This document shows, piece after piece, positions 17,058 to 25,481 of a stretch of DNA of 64,000 nucleotides (positions are counted from its first letter, which is position 1; every line of letters begins with the position of its first letter). The notes under the pieces were generated by a model. That model saw only the letters and a program-made list of their open reading frames with translations. It ran no database searches and was not told where the DNA came from. The position numbers and the translations under genes were made by a program. This DNA is from Methylocystis sp. B8 (GTDB taxonomy: Bacteria; Pseudomonadota; Alphaproteobacteria; Rhizobiales; Beijerinckiaceae): NCBI RefSeq assembly GCF_005771425.1, contig NZ_VBTZ01000001.1, positions 124,001 to 188,000 on the forward strand. The letters are read 5' to 3'.

Positions 17058-18461
17058 CTACACTCTTCGCATGCGCGGCTCGGGCGCTTTCGGCGTCAAG
17101 GCAAGCGCCGTAATCGCCCAGACCAGCGCGTCGAGCCGGTCGGGACTTCGGCCGGATGAAAGTCCGTCGGCGGCGAAATCGCACATTTCGTCTTCGAGCG
17201 CCGGAAAGGCGCCGACATGTTTGACGCGCCCCTGTTCGTAAAGCTGCGCCGCCGGGGCGGCGCGCAAATATTTGCCGCGGGTCGCCCGCGTCATCGTCAC
17301 CGGGACAGACGGGTCGGCTTCGTTGAGCACCGCCCGCACCATTTCGCCGCCCTGATTGACTTCGGCGACAAGCGCGTCGGCCGAGAGCTTGTGATAGAGC
17401 GCGATCGCCGCGCGCGCCCATTGCGCCGGCCGCGCCGCCGACAATGTCGCATCGGCGAGAACGTAAAGCGCGCCCGCCTCTTCGACGCCCGCGGCGACGA
17501 GACCGCAATTGTCGGCGCGCTTGCCGGAGCTCGCCGGCGGATCGACGGCGACGACGATGCGCCTTAACGGCGGCGCCTCATGCACGCGGGCGCGCTCCAG
17601 CATGTCGCGGGTCCAGAGCGCGTCCTTGCGCTCGTCGAGGATTTCGCCGTCGAGCTCCTGACGCCCCAATCGCGTGCCGGCATATTGCGCGACGACGCTT
17701 TCGAGAAAGGAGGGCGCGAGATTGGCCGCATTCTCGCGCGTTAGTGCGCGGGTCACGACGCTTGTTGGATGGGCGATCAGCTCTTTTAAAAGCGGCAACG
17801 GACGCGGCGTCGTCGTCACAAGTTGGCGCGGCCAGTCGCCGAGACGCAGGCCGAATTGCAGCATGTCCCAAGTCTCCCTGGCGTAGCGCCATTTGGCGAG
17901 TTCGTCGCACCAGGCGGCGTGAAACTGAGGGCCCCTCAGGCTTTCCGGATCTTCGGCCGAGAAGGCTTGCGCCACGGCGCCAGAGTCCCAGACGAGCCGT
18001 CTGCGCGTCGTCTCCCAGCGCGGCCGATCGCGCCTTCCATGCACGGCGAGAAGCCCCGACACGCCTTCGACCATCACTTCGCGAACATCGGCCGCCGTCT
18101 CGCCGACAAGCGCGATGCGGCCGAGCGGCGCGAGCGAAAATTGCGCGCGCCCGAGCGCCAGCGCCTTCACCCATTCGGCGCCGGCGCGGGTCTTGCCCGC
18201 GCCGCGCCCGCCAAGAATGAGCCATGTGCGCCAGGGCGCGCCATTGGCGGCGAGCGCCGGCGGCCATTGATCGCGGCGCGCGACGAATTCCCAATCATCG
18301 AGAAGCCGCGCGAGTTCTCGCGCGCTAAAACTTTCGAGCGCGTCATTCAGTCGGCCCTGCGCCGCGCAATCGTTCAAGCCGTCGAGCAAGCTCCGCGCGG
18401 AGTTCGGCCAATTCGCGGGGCGGCGCGTCGCCTCCGTCGCTCGCGGCTTGCTCGCTGTCAT
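17058..18461 (-). CDS. Phage/GTA large terminase subunit (g2-like)
   Basis: 467 residues. TerL is the ATPase-nuclease that drives DNA into proheads. The Walker A motif is GGRGAGKTRAGAEW (about 83-96), followed by a Walker B-like segment WCDELAKWRY and a coupling motif TTTPRPLPLL. The nuclease half shows VAVDPPASSG, EVNQGGEMV and a final Asp in RLDALVWAITAL. All key motifs appear intact. Start at 18461 overlaps TerS by 119 bases; a later start before LLDGLND is possible. The protein is recognisably of the gene-transfer-agent type. Confidence 0.9.
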   Translation of the reverse strand: MTASKPRATEATRRPANWPNSARSLLDGLNDCAAQGRLNDALESFSARELARLLDDWEFVARRDQWPPALAANGAPWRTWLILGGRGAGKTRAGAEWVKALALGRAQFSLAPLGRIALVGETAADVREVMVEGVSGLLAVHGRRDRPRWETTRRRLVWDSGAVAQAFSAEDPESLRGPQFHAAWCDELAKWRYARETWDMLQFGLRLGDWPRQLVTTTPRPLPLLKELIAHPTSVVTRALTRENAANLAPSFLESVVAQYAGTRLGRQELDGEILDERKDALWTRDMLERARVHEAPPLRRIVVAVDPPASSGKRADNCGLVAAGVEEAGALYVLADATLSAARPAQWARAAIALYHKLSADALVAEVNQGGEMVRAVLNEADPSVPVTMTRATRGKYLRAAPAAQLYEQGRVKHVGAFPALEDEMCDFAADGLSSGRSPDRLDALVWAITALALTPKAPEPRMRRV

Positions 18462-18870
18462 CTGCGTCGTTCTCGCGATCCTCGTTCTCGCGCCGCATAC
18501 GCTTCAATTCGGCGAGCGTCTTGACGAGGCTTGCGAGCGTGCGGGCGCTCGCCTCGATGGTCTTTGGCGCATGTTTGGCGAGCGCCGCTTCGGCGCGGGC
18601 GAATTCCTGTTCGACCGCGTCTTCGAGCCGCGCGATGAGACGGTTCGCGTCGCGCGGTTTCTTTGTTGCGGGCGCAGCCTCTTGCGTCTTCTTCGGCGCG
18701 CAGGCTGAAGCGCGTAGCGGCCAGCCGTTGTTCTCCCGAAAGCGGCGGAATTGCCCGACGCTCATGCCGAGCAGTTCGAGAATTTCGCGGATCGGCGTGA
18801 CGCCAGAGTCATAGAGAAGCTTCGCCTGCGCAATTTTTTCATCGCGCGGCGGCGCGGATTTGGCTCGCAT
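18343..18870 (-). CDS. Putative small terminase subunit (g1-like)
   Basis: 175 residues. The N-terminal part has a helix-turn-helix (KLLYDSGVTPIREILELLGMSVGQFRRFRENNGW), followed by a basic linker and a long charged helical C-terminal region (ELKRMRRENEDRE...LAELRAELARRLERLR). This matches the shape of TerS of alphaproteobacterial prophages and gene transfer agents, which recognise DNA for TerL. It is the first gene of the head cluster. Confidence 0.68.
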   Translation of the reverse strand: MRAKSAPPRDEKIAQAKLLYDSGVTPIREILELLGMSVGQFRRFRENNGWPLRASACAPKKTQEAAPATKKPRDANRLIARLEDAVEQEFARAEAALAKHAPKTIEASARTLASLVKTLAELKRMRRENEDRENDADDSEQAASDGGDAPPRELAELRAELARRLERLRGAGPTE

Positions 18871-18941
18871 CTGCGAGTCTCCGGAAATTGGTTAGCAACT
18901 GAGTTTGATTTGTTAGTGGCGCTATTTGCTAAAGTCCGCGC

Positions 18942-19004
18942 GTGTCATTCTCGACAGGCCGGACGCCTGATCGGGAATCCAGAGATGTCGCCTGGATTCC
19001 CGAT
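18942..19004. repeat. GTCATTC...CGGGAATCCAG palindromic intergenic repeat
   Basis: Carries TGTCATTC, the GACAGGCCGGACGCCTGATC stem, GGGAATCCAGAG and the inverted end CCTGGATTCCCGAT. Related copies are at 24441-24483, 25403-25441, 32801-32840 and 41641-41752. Confidence 0.75.
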
Positions 19005-19106
19005 ATTGCTTCTTCCGCGGAACTATTTCGGTGGCAAAGAGGTCGTCGGAGTGACGTTTTACTTTTGCACGGGCTGGAAAAAATCTTCCAGCTCGTGCAA
19101 AGTTGA

Positions 19107-19724
19107 TTATGCGGCGGCTCGATCTGACCAATTGTCCTCATCATCCGCTACACATTCTGGCCCTTTGCGGCGCCAAAAATGAAATACAAGCTTTTCAGAA
19201 GGACTGTGAAAAGCTTCAATTTTCATTGTTATAAATGACTTCACCAAGTCGATAGCGCTGTCCACCGCCTTTTTCGTAACGTTGGTAGGCATGGGCATGT
19301 CTGTAGCAGCTATATTGCGATTGAACATGTCCTCCGGATTTTTCAAGAACGACGACGAAAAGGCCGCCATCCTAAAAAGTTTCTCCGCCTGAGCGGACAT
19401 GACTTTTTGCCCACTCTCGCAACGCGAGAAATGCTCAGCCGTCATATCCAAGAACTCAGCGATTATTTTTGCCTTTACACCGAGTGCTTTCCTGATGAAT
19501 TTTAATTCGCTCCCATTTAGCTTCCTCTTATGGCAAACTCTTGCCCGCACGACCGCATTGATCAAGCCGATCGTGTCAGGGATTTTTACAGTCTCCTCAC
19601 CTGTTTGCTTATCAACGCCAAACTCCACGCCACTATGAAGTATGACCTTAAACGGCGCTCCCAGAGTGTCCATGTCATATGGCTTTCGAACAACAGGAAC
19701 GCTCCCAGTTCGTTCATGCTGCAT
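19107..19724 (-). CDS. MqsA-like helix-turn-helix protein, candidate antitoxin
   Basis: 205 residues. The centre (about 65-120) holds an Xre/MqsA-type helix-turn-helix: LNGSELKFIRKALGVKAKIIAEFLDMTAEHFSRCESGQKVMS. The first ~60 residues include FKVILHSGVEFGVDK and a strand-rich part without the CxxC zinc motifs of MqsA. The C-terminal ~80 residues are of unknown fold. It overlaps by 11 bases the small gene upstream, whose product is a candidate toxin. MqsA-type antitoxins repress their own operon. The region is more AT-rich than its surroundings. Confidence 0.55.
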   Translation of the reverse strand: MQHERTGSVPVVRKPYDMDTLGAPFKVILHSGVEFGVDKQTGEETVKIPDTIGLINAVVRARVCHKRKLNGSELKFIRKALGVKAKIIAEFLDMTAEHFSRCESGQKVMSAQAEKLFRMAAFSSSFLKNPEDMFNRNIAATDMPMPTNVTKKAVDSAIDLVKSFITMKIEAFHSPSEKLVFHFWRRKGPECVADDEDNWSDRAAA

Positions 19725-20052
19725 TGCCCGGCTCCTCCAGTGTCTTCACTCTCTTAACTCGTCGCACAGTCACTTCTAGAGTTTCAGAAATGACCCACAG
19801 CTGTGCACAAATACTGCCCCCATCGCCATCGCTGCCCTCTATTATCCATAGCGCTCCAGGGCCATCGAGTTTGTTTGCGTAGGTAACCGTGCCTAAGCGA
19901 AAAACGTTCCGCAGGTCCACGACGGATACATTCTCTCGCCTCAGCATTTCTGGCGTGTATGTGAAGCCAGTCTCGCGCGGCAAATAGGTCGCCGCATATT
20001 CACGAATCCAGACAGTTTCCGTCGCAAATTGCGGTTCCGGCGCGGCTGACAT
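19714..20052 (-). CDS. Small protein, candidate toxin (DUF4258/MqsR-like shape)
   Basis: 112 residues. The core VSVVDLRNVFRLGTVTYANKLDGPGALWIIEGSDGDGGSICAQLWVISETLEVTVRRV has the helix then strand-strand-strand pattern of RelE/HigB-superfamily proteins such as DUF4258 and MqsR. It lies directly upstream of and overlaps an HTH protein gene, the order found in mqsRA. No catalytic residues can be named with confidence. It could instead be an unrelated partner of the regulator. Confidence 0.42.
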   Translation of the reverse strand: MSAAPEPQFATETVWIREYAATYLPRETGFTYTPEMLRRENVSVVDLRNVFRLGTVTYANKLDGPGALWIIEGSDGDGGSICAQLWVISETLEVTVRRVKRVKTLEEPGNAA

Positions 20053-20140
20053 TCATATCCCTCCAGCGTTGCTGAGAGAGATTAATGGACGATTGATCTA
20101 AGATCAAGTTGATAGGGATCAAGTCATGGTGGCCAAAAGA

Positions 20141-20185
20141 GATCCCCTCGGCCTCAAGAGATGCGTCTTGAAGCGCGAGGGGATC
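20141..20185. repeat. Long imperfect inverted repeat upstream of the toxin-antitoxin-like pair
   Basis: Outer arms GATCCCCTCG / CGAGGGGATC (10 bases each, perfect) enclose inner arms TCAAGA / TCTTGA. It starts about 90 bases upstream of the small gene beginning at 20052. No T-run follows on either strand, so it is not a classical terminator; an operator or recombination site is possible. The rest of 20053-20338 shows no gene. Confidence 0.6.
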
Positions 20186-20338
20186 AGGAGGGCGCGGGGG
20201 AGGGGAGGAGGACGCCGCGCCGGTAAAACTCGTTCGCGCCGCTCAAGCGCAATTTTGGAGCATGGCGTTTTTTTATAGGACCATCGTCCGGCTGTCAAGG
20301 AATAAAATCCGCATGGAGAAAAAATCCTATGCGAGCCC

Positions 20339-20851
20339 TCAATATCGCGCCTTCTTCGGCCAGCGCTTCGGCCAAAGCCTGATAAAATCCGGCAGATCGT
20401 CGGTGTCGACCTCGTCCTCGCCCGCCTCGACCCGGCCGCGCACGGAGACTCCGGCGCGATGGACGCTCTCGGGATCGCCCGAGATCAGCGGATGCCAGGG
20501 GGGCAGCGGTTTGCCCTGAAAGCGCAGGACATAGGCGCAGGTCGGCGGCAGCCAGCGAATATCTTTGAGCTTTTCGAGGGTTAGCCGCACGCAGTCGGGC
20601 ACATATCGGCGCCGCCGGGGGTAGTCGGCGCAGCGGCAGCTCTGCTGGTCAAGCAATTTGCAGGCGACGCTCGTGTGATAAATCGCGCCGGTGTCATCGT
20701 CTTCGAGCTTCACCAGGCAACAACGGCCGCAGCCGTCGCAAAGCCGCTCCCACTCGGCGCGGGTCAAGTCCGAAAGCGGCTTTTCCCAGAACGGCGTCTC
20801 GGTCCGAGCGGGATAAACGGACAGGGCATTTTCGCCTTTTTTTAACGCCAT
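20339..20851 (-). CDS. YcgN/UPF0260-family cysteine-cluster protein
   Basis: 170 residues from ATG 20851. The UPF0260 signature is clear: [31 protein letters not shown], then [51 protein letters not shown], with the Cys cluster expected to bind metal or an iron-sulfur centre. Biochemical function is unknown. A longer start at 20890 adds 13 residues with no visible ribosome site. The C-terminal residues [17 protein letters not shown] match the family end. Confidence 0.85.
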   Translation of the reverse strand: MALKKGENALSVYPARTETPFWEKPLSDLTRAEWERLCDGCGRCCLVKLEDDDTGAIYHTSVACKLLDQQSCRCADYPRRRRYVPDCVRLTLEKLKDIRWLPPTCAYVLRFQGKPLPPWHPLISGDPESVHRAGVSVRGRVEAGEDEVDTDDLPDFIRLWPKRWPKKARY

Positions 20852-20990
20852 CCTTCTCTTTCTACTTGCGCTTTGCGCGACAGAAACCATAACGCAATGT
20901 GGGTCGCGCGGACTGTCGTCAAGATGGTTTAAAAAGTGTTAACGTCCACAAGGCGCCGGTAAGTTTTGCCGCGCGGGAGGCATTTGAGCT

Positions 20991-23228
20991 GTGTGGGAGC
21001 GTTTCCAGGCCTCTGCTTTCGCTAAGCGCTTAAGGCGCATCCTGCTCGCGATCGACGCGCTGATCGATTCCGCCATGTTTCAGAGCGGGCGGCGCGCCCG
21101 TGAGCGCTATGAAGATTTCTCCACCTTCATGGAGCGCTTCCACGTCTCCGGCGTCGCCCGGGTCGGCGTGGAATTATCCTGTGAGGCGCTGACGCTCGGA
21201 CTTGGCGCCGGCATCGTCGCGATGGCGCTGGCGTCCTCGGCCTTTCAGATGACAAGCGACGAGAACTGGCTCAAGCAGACCGATCTCGCCGTCACCTTCC
21301 TCGACCGCTACGGCGCCGAGGTCGGCCAGCGCGGCATCAAGCATGACGATCTGGTGCCGCTCGAGCAATATCCCGATCACCTTGTTAAAGCGGTGCTGGC
21401 GACGGAAGACCGGCGCTTCTACGAGCATTTCGGCATCGATGTGATCGGCACGCTGCGGGCGCTGACCGTCAACGCACGGTCATCGGGCGTGGTGCAGGGC
21501 GGCTCCTCCATCACCCAGCAGCTCGCCAAGAATCTTTTCCTGTCGAACGAGCGAACCATCACCCGCAAGATCAACGAGGCCTTTCTCGCGCTCTGGCTCG
21601 AGCACCATCTAACGAAGCGCGAAATCCTCAAGCTCTATCTCGATCGCGTCTATATGGGCGGCGGCGCCTTCGGCATTCAGGCGGCCGCCGAATTCTATTT
21701 CGGCAAGTCGGTCAAGGACGTCACCCTCTCAGAGGCGGCGATGCTCGCCGGCCTCTTCAAGGCGCCGACGAAATATGCGCCGCACGTCAATCTTCCGGCG
21801 GCGCGCGCGCGCGCCAATGACGTGCTCAATAATCTCGTCGACTCGGGCTTCATGACCGAAAGCCAGATCATCCCGGCGCTGCGCAATCCCGCGACGCCGA
21901 TCGACCGCGCGCGCGAAACGAGCCCCGACTGGTATCTCGACTACGCCTATGGGGAAATCCGCAGGCTCGCTCAGGAGGGCAAGCTCGGCGACAATCGCGT
22001 GCTGCACGTGCGCACCGCGCTCGACTCCAACATCCAGCAGCGCGCCGAAGAGGTGATTGAAACCAATCTGCGCGAGCAGGGCCGCGCCTTCCACGCCAAG
22101 CAGAGCGCCGCGGTCGTGATGGAGCCCGACGGCGCGGTGCGCGCCATCGTCGGCGGCCGGGACTATGGCGCAAGCCAGTTCAATCGCGCGACTGACGCCG
22201 CGCGCCAACCGGGCTCCTCTTTCAAGCCCTACGTCTATCTCACCGCGCTGATGACTGGGCGTTTCAAGCCGACGACCATCGTCACCGACCGGCCGACCTG
22301 TATCGGCAATTACTGCGTGCATAATTACAGCGGCGGCTATGCCGGCTCCTTGCCGCTCGCCATGGCCTTGGCGAAATCCTTGAACACGATCGCCATCCAG
22401 CTGTCGCAAGCGATCGGCAAGGGCGATTCGCGCATCGGCCGCGCCAAGATCATCGACACCTGCCGGCGGCTCGGCATCACCACGCCGCTCGAAGATACGC
22501 CCTCGCTTCCCGTCGGCCAGAGCGACGTCATTCCGCTTGAACATTCCGCGGCCTACGCCGCCTTCGTCAACGGCGGCAAAAAGGTCACGCCTTACGCCGC
22601 CGTCGAGATCCGCAACCGCCAGGGCGATCTGCTCTATCGCCATGACCGTGACGCGCCGCCGCAACAGCAGGCGGTGCCGTTCGACAAGGTCGTGGAGCTT
22701 GCCGGCATGATGAAGAAGGTCGTCGAGGAAGGCACCGGCAAACGCGCGCAGCTTGGCGAAGGCATCGACGTCATCGGCAAGACCGGCACCACGAACGGCT
22801 ATAAGGACGCGTGGTTCTGCGGTTATTCCGGAACGATGGGCGGCTGCGTCTGGTATGGCAACGACGACAACGCGCCGATGAATAATATGACCGGCGGCAC
22901 GCTGCCGGCTGGCACCTGGCACGACATCATGGCCTATGCGCATCAGGGCGCGACGTTGAAGCCCATCGTCGGATTGAAGCCCGATCCAAAGAGCGTGACG
23001 GCCGTCGCCAACGCAAATGTGGTGAAGCCGGTCGAACTTGGCGCGCCGCAGCGTCCGGCGACCCTATCTAAGGGCGCGATCCAGGCGCTCGAATCGATTC
23101 AAACGAAGATCAAAGCTGTTGGCGGCGACAAGCAGAGCGCGATCGAAGCGCCGGAAAACGCCGCGTACGACGCCATGCGGCATGAGGCGCAGCGCGCAAA
23201 TGGCGCCGCCGACGGCGTCGTGCGTTAG
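20991..23228 (+). CDS. Bifunctional penicillin-binding protein 1A
   Basis: 745 residues from GTG 20991 (GGGAGG upstream). It builds peptidoglycan in the periplasm: the glycosyltransferase domain (about 100-270) has the catalytic Glu in VLATEDRRFYEHFGID and GGSSITQQLAKN; the transpeptidase domain has the nucleophile in QPGSSFKPYVYL, SLN in AKSLNTIAIQL, and KTGTTNGYKDAWFCGYSG. One membrane helix precedes at about 65-85. Two small membrane-protein genes (DUF1214, DUF1254) follow closely, an arrangement seen in other Rhizobiales. Confidence 0.95.
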   Translation: MWERFQASAFAKRLRRILLAIDALIDSAMFQSGRRARERYEDFSTFMERFHVSGVARVGVELSCEALTLGLGAGIVAMALASSAFQMTSDENWLKQTDLAVTFLDRYGAEVGQRGIKHDDLVPLEQYPDHLVKAVLATEDRRFYEHFGIDVIGTLRALTVNARSSGVVQGGSSITQQLAKNLFLSNERTITRKINEAFLALWLEHHLTKREILKLYLDRVYMGGGAFGIQAAAEFYFGKSVKDVTLSEAAMLAGLFKAPTKYAPHVNLPAARARANDVLNNLVDSGFMTESQIIPALRNPATPIDRARETSPDWYLDYAYGEIRRLAQEGKLGDNRVLHVRTALDSNIQQRAEEVIETNLREQGRAFHAKQSAAVVMEPDGAVRAIVGGRDYGASQFNRATDAARQPGSSFKPYVYLTALMTGRFKPTTIVTDRPTCIGNYCVHNYSGGYAGSLPLAMALAKSLNTIAIQLSQAIGKGDSRIGRAKIIDTCRRLGITTPLEDTPSLPVGQSDVIPLEHSAAYAAFVNGGKKVTPYAAVEIRNRQGDLLYRHDRDAPPQQQAVPFDKVVELAGMMKKVVEEGTGKRAQLGEGIDVIGKTGTTNGYKDAWFCGYSGTMGGCVWYGNDDNAPMNNMTGGTLPAGTWHDIMAYAHQGATLKPIVGLKPDPKSVTAVANANVVKPVELGAPQRPATLSKGAIQALESIQTKIKAVGGDKQSAIEAPENAAYDAMRHEAQRANGAADGVVR

Positions 23229-23244
23229 CGGCGGGAGCGCTTCC

Positions 23245-23835
23245 TTGGACCTCAAGCCTTATGCAAATTATCTGCGCGCCGGCTCGGTGATGATCGCCGG
23301 CCTCATCATTGGCCTGCTCGTGACCGTGCTGTCGCTCAACGCCGGCTACGGCTTCAATTCGCTGCGCGCCGGGCCATGGATCTCGTGGCCGCACACCGGC
23401 GCCGCCGACATCGATCCTTATGCGCGGGCGGTCGTAGCGCGTTCGGGGGAGGCGCCGCTCGGGCGCGATCAGGGACTGGCCTTCATCGCGCGAACGGACT
23501 CGAATGGCGCGCCGCTTAACGCCGATTGCGAATATCGCATCGTCGATCCCCTGCCTTCCGCGCGCTACTGGACAATTGCGCTCGCGAGCCCCGATGGACG
23601 TCTCCTCGCCAATTCAGCCGAGCGCTATGGCTATTCTTCGGTCGACGTTTTGCGCAAGGAGGACGGCGACTTTGAAATCGACGTCGCGCGTGAGGCGCGG
23701 CCCGGCAATTGGCTGTCGCCGGGCGAGGCGCGCGACTTCGTCGTTATGCTGCGATTCTACGATACGTCGCTCGACATCGATTCAAATCCGGATCCCAATA
23801 GTTTTCCCAAGATCGTGAAACTCGGATGCGCTTAA
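23245..23835 (+). CDS. DUF1214 membrane-anchored protein
   Basis: 196 residues from TTG 23245 (GGGAGCG upstream), beginning LDLKPYANYLRAG with Met initiation. One N-terminal membrane helix spans about 12-32. The remainder is DUF1214-like: DPYARAVVARSG, GLAFIARTDSNGAPLNADCEYRIVDPLPSARYWTIA, and the C-terminal RFYDTSLDIDSNPDPNSFPKI. It is 16 bases after the PBP1A gene and overlaps the DUF1254 gene by 10 bases. DUF1214 and DUF1254 are usually paired; no function is established. Confidence 0.85.
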   Translation: MDLKPYANYLRAGSVMIAGLIIGLLVTVLSLNAGYGFNSLRAGPWISWPHTGAADIDPYARAVVARSGEAPLGRDQGLAFIARTDSNGAPLNADCEYRIVDPLPSARYWTIALASPDGRLLANSAERYGYSSVDVLRKEDGDFEIDVAREARPGNWLSPGEARDFVVMLRFYDTSLDIDSNPDPNSFPKIVKLGCA

Positions 23836-24428
23836 ACATTCCAGATCGCTATCTCGACCTCGCGCCGTGGGTCATCGCGACGCTGTTCATCGCCGGGATC
23901 GTGCATGTCGTCTCGGTTCTGTTGATGCCGAGCGTTGCGCCGCGCGACGCTCTGGCGCGGCTTGCGGCCTATGTGAAGAGCGCCGCTCCGGCTGAGGGGC
24001 TGGTGCTGTTGCCGCAAATGACGCCCGGCGCCGAAATGCTTCCCTTCGAAGATCCGGCGTTGGCCGAGGCCGTCTGCGTCTATGATCTCGCCAAAGGTCC
24101 GCTGCGCGTCAAGACAAGCGTCGACGGCGAGGACTATCTCGGACTTTCGTTTCACGCCAGCGCCGGCCGCATCTATCATTCGATGACCGATCGCTCGGCG
24201 ATCAAAGGCAAGATCGACATCGTCGTCGGCGACGCCCGCCAGATCGACGCGCTGGTGAGCGCTGACGAAGGCGACGCACCGCCGCCGCAAGAAGTGCGGC
24301 TCACGGCGCCGACGAAACGCGGCTTCGTTTTGATCCGCTCCTTCGCCAAGCGTCCTTCCGATCAGGAGCGCGCGCGAAGCCGTCTGAACGCGATCACCTG
24401 CCAGCGTTTCGATCTGCCGCAGGGATAG
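23826..24428 (+). CDS. DUF1254 membrane-anchored protein
   Basis: 200 residues. An N-terminal membrane helix (about 12-34) is followed by PRDALARLAAYV, the MTPGAEMLPFEDPALAEAVCVYDLAKGPL segment typical of short DUF1254 proteins, SFHASAGRIYHSMTDRSA and RGFVLIRSF. It is translationally coupled to the DUF1214 gene. Together with PBP1A these form a three-gene envelope operon; the role of the pair is unknown. Confidence 0.85.
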   Translation: MRLNIPDRYLDLAPWVIATLFIAGIVHVVSVLLMPSVAPRDALARLAAYVKSAAPAEGLVLLPQMTPGAEMLPFEDPALAEAVCVYDLAKGPLRVKTSVDGEDYLGLSFHASAGRIYHSMTDRSAIKGKIDIVVGDARQIDALVSADEGDAPPPQEVRLTAPTKRGFVLIRSFAKRPSDQERARSRLNAITCQRFDLPQG

Positions 24429-24440
24429 CATTTTTGCAGG

Positions 24441-24483
24441 CTGTCATTCCCGACAGGCCGAAGGCCTGATCGGGAATCCAGAG
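24441..24483. repeat. GTCATTCCCGACAGGCC palindromic intergenic repeat
   Basis: Clean copy: GTCATTCCCGACAGGCC, GAA, GGCCTGATCGGGAATCCAGAG. Stem arms CAGGCC/GGCCTG and ATTCCCGA/TCGGGAAT. It follows the DUF1254 gene. Confidence 0.8.
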
Positions 24484-24533
24484 CAAGATCGCGCAACAAT
24501 TGGATGTTGTCCTAAATTGCCGACAAGCGTCAA

Positions 24534-24740
24534 TCAGTCGATCCGAACTATCTTGGCAATTGGCTGAGGCATGGCGCTAGGAGGTTGTAATTCGATAGTG
24601 AGAGCAACTTGACGCACGTCATCATCGGGAAATTCTTCTTCGGCTCGCTCAGCGGCTGCGTTGGCATCATCATCAACAACGAAGTTACCGGACTCGGTCA
24701 TCACAATATGTATTTCGATAGTGCGTCTCTTGCCGCTCAT
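24534..24740 (-). CDS. Small acidic protein of unknown function
   Basis: 68 residues, beginning MSGKRRTIEIHIVMTESG and rich in Asp/Glu in the middle (DDDANAAAERAEEEFPDDD). A very good ribosome site GGAGGAAAG precedes the ATG, which makes translation likely. A strand-helix-strand pattern is plausible. No family is recognised. The surrounding kilobase is more AT-rich than average and holds only this and another unrecognised small gene. Confidence 0.55.
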   Translation of the reverse strand: MSGKRRTIEIHIVMTESGNFVVDDDANAAAERAEEEFPDDDVRQVALTIELQPPSAMPQPIAKIVRID

Positions 24741-25053
24741 TGCTACTTTCCTCCGGATCTAACGCGATGCGCCGTATCCCGCTATATGTAACACCGCATA
24801 GAACCGACACCTGTCGCTTCTTTCAATAGGAGACGCGGGTCGGCTTGCGTCGCGTGCGAGTTGCCTTCTAAGTCGAATACCTCAACCACGCCTTCCCATG
24901 CGGTCTGGCCTTGGAATGTCTTTTTGACGGGGGGGATTCGACAAGAGAGGTAACGCCGCCATGTTGATTCTCAATGCCGGCTGAGAGTGCGGATATCCTG
25001 GTCCATCGCCGGCTTTGGTCTATGGAAGAGTTAGTAGAGGAGAGTTCCATCTA
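24741..25053. other. Gene-free interval
   Basis: About 310 bases between two unrecognised small genes. I see no convincing reading frame, RNA gene or terminator. Composition is moderately AT-rich, with a run of G at about 24930. Confidence 0.4.
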
Positions 25054-25383
25054 ATGGACTTATTATCGATAGCATCAAACTGCGCGACAATTTTAACAGC
25101 CGTCGTAGCGACCGCCACGGCGGTTTACTTTTTTCGCCTAAAACGTCAGCGCATAAGAATACTTGAAACCTATCTGAAATTTAGCGTGGAGAAAGGGCAG
25201 GCGCGCCGATTGCCGCATCTTATGGCCGAATGTCTCATGACCGAAGGTCAGCTTTTCGAAGCCGCGCTCGCCAGCAGGAAGGTGAACGTTTGGAATGCAT
25301 TTGATGACGACGGGAATGAGACGCCAATTATCCTTTTTAATTATGATCCAAAAGGACGAGCTAGAAAAGTTCGGTCAAAATAG
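25054..25383 (+). CDS. Small membrane protein of unknown function
   Basis: 109 residues from ATG 25054. An N-terminal membrane segment (about 4-28, LLSIASNCATILTAVVATATAVYFF) is followed by a basic patch LKRQRIR and a cytosolic part with helical LETYLKFSVEKGQARRLPHLMAECLM, then FDDDGNETPIILFNYDP. The helical part has the flavour of small regulatory tails, but no family is recognised. AGAGGAG lies 11 bases upstream. AT-rich relative to neighbours, so recent acquisition is possible. Confidence 0.5.
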   Translation: MDLLSIASNCATILTAVVATATAVYFFRLKRQRIRILETYLKFSVEKGQARRLPHLMAECLMTEGQLFEAALASRKVNVWNAFDDDGNETPIILFNYDPKGRARKVRSK

Positions 25384-25402
25384 GCTGCGCACAATTGGCT
25401 TT

Positions 25403-25441
25403 TCTGGATTCCCGATCGCGCTTCGCGCGTCGGGAATGACA
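25403..25441. repeat. Palindromic intergenic repeat, single hairpin form
   Basis: CTGGATTCCCGATCGCGC and GCGCGTCGGGAATGACA form a hairpin; same family as the copy at 24441-24483 in opposite orientation. Confidence 0.7.
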
Positions 25442-25481
25442 TTGGGAAGTTTTCGCTTCGTGTGAAACGAACAGCCGTGCG

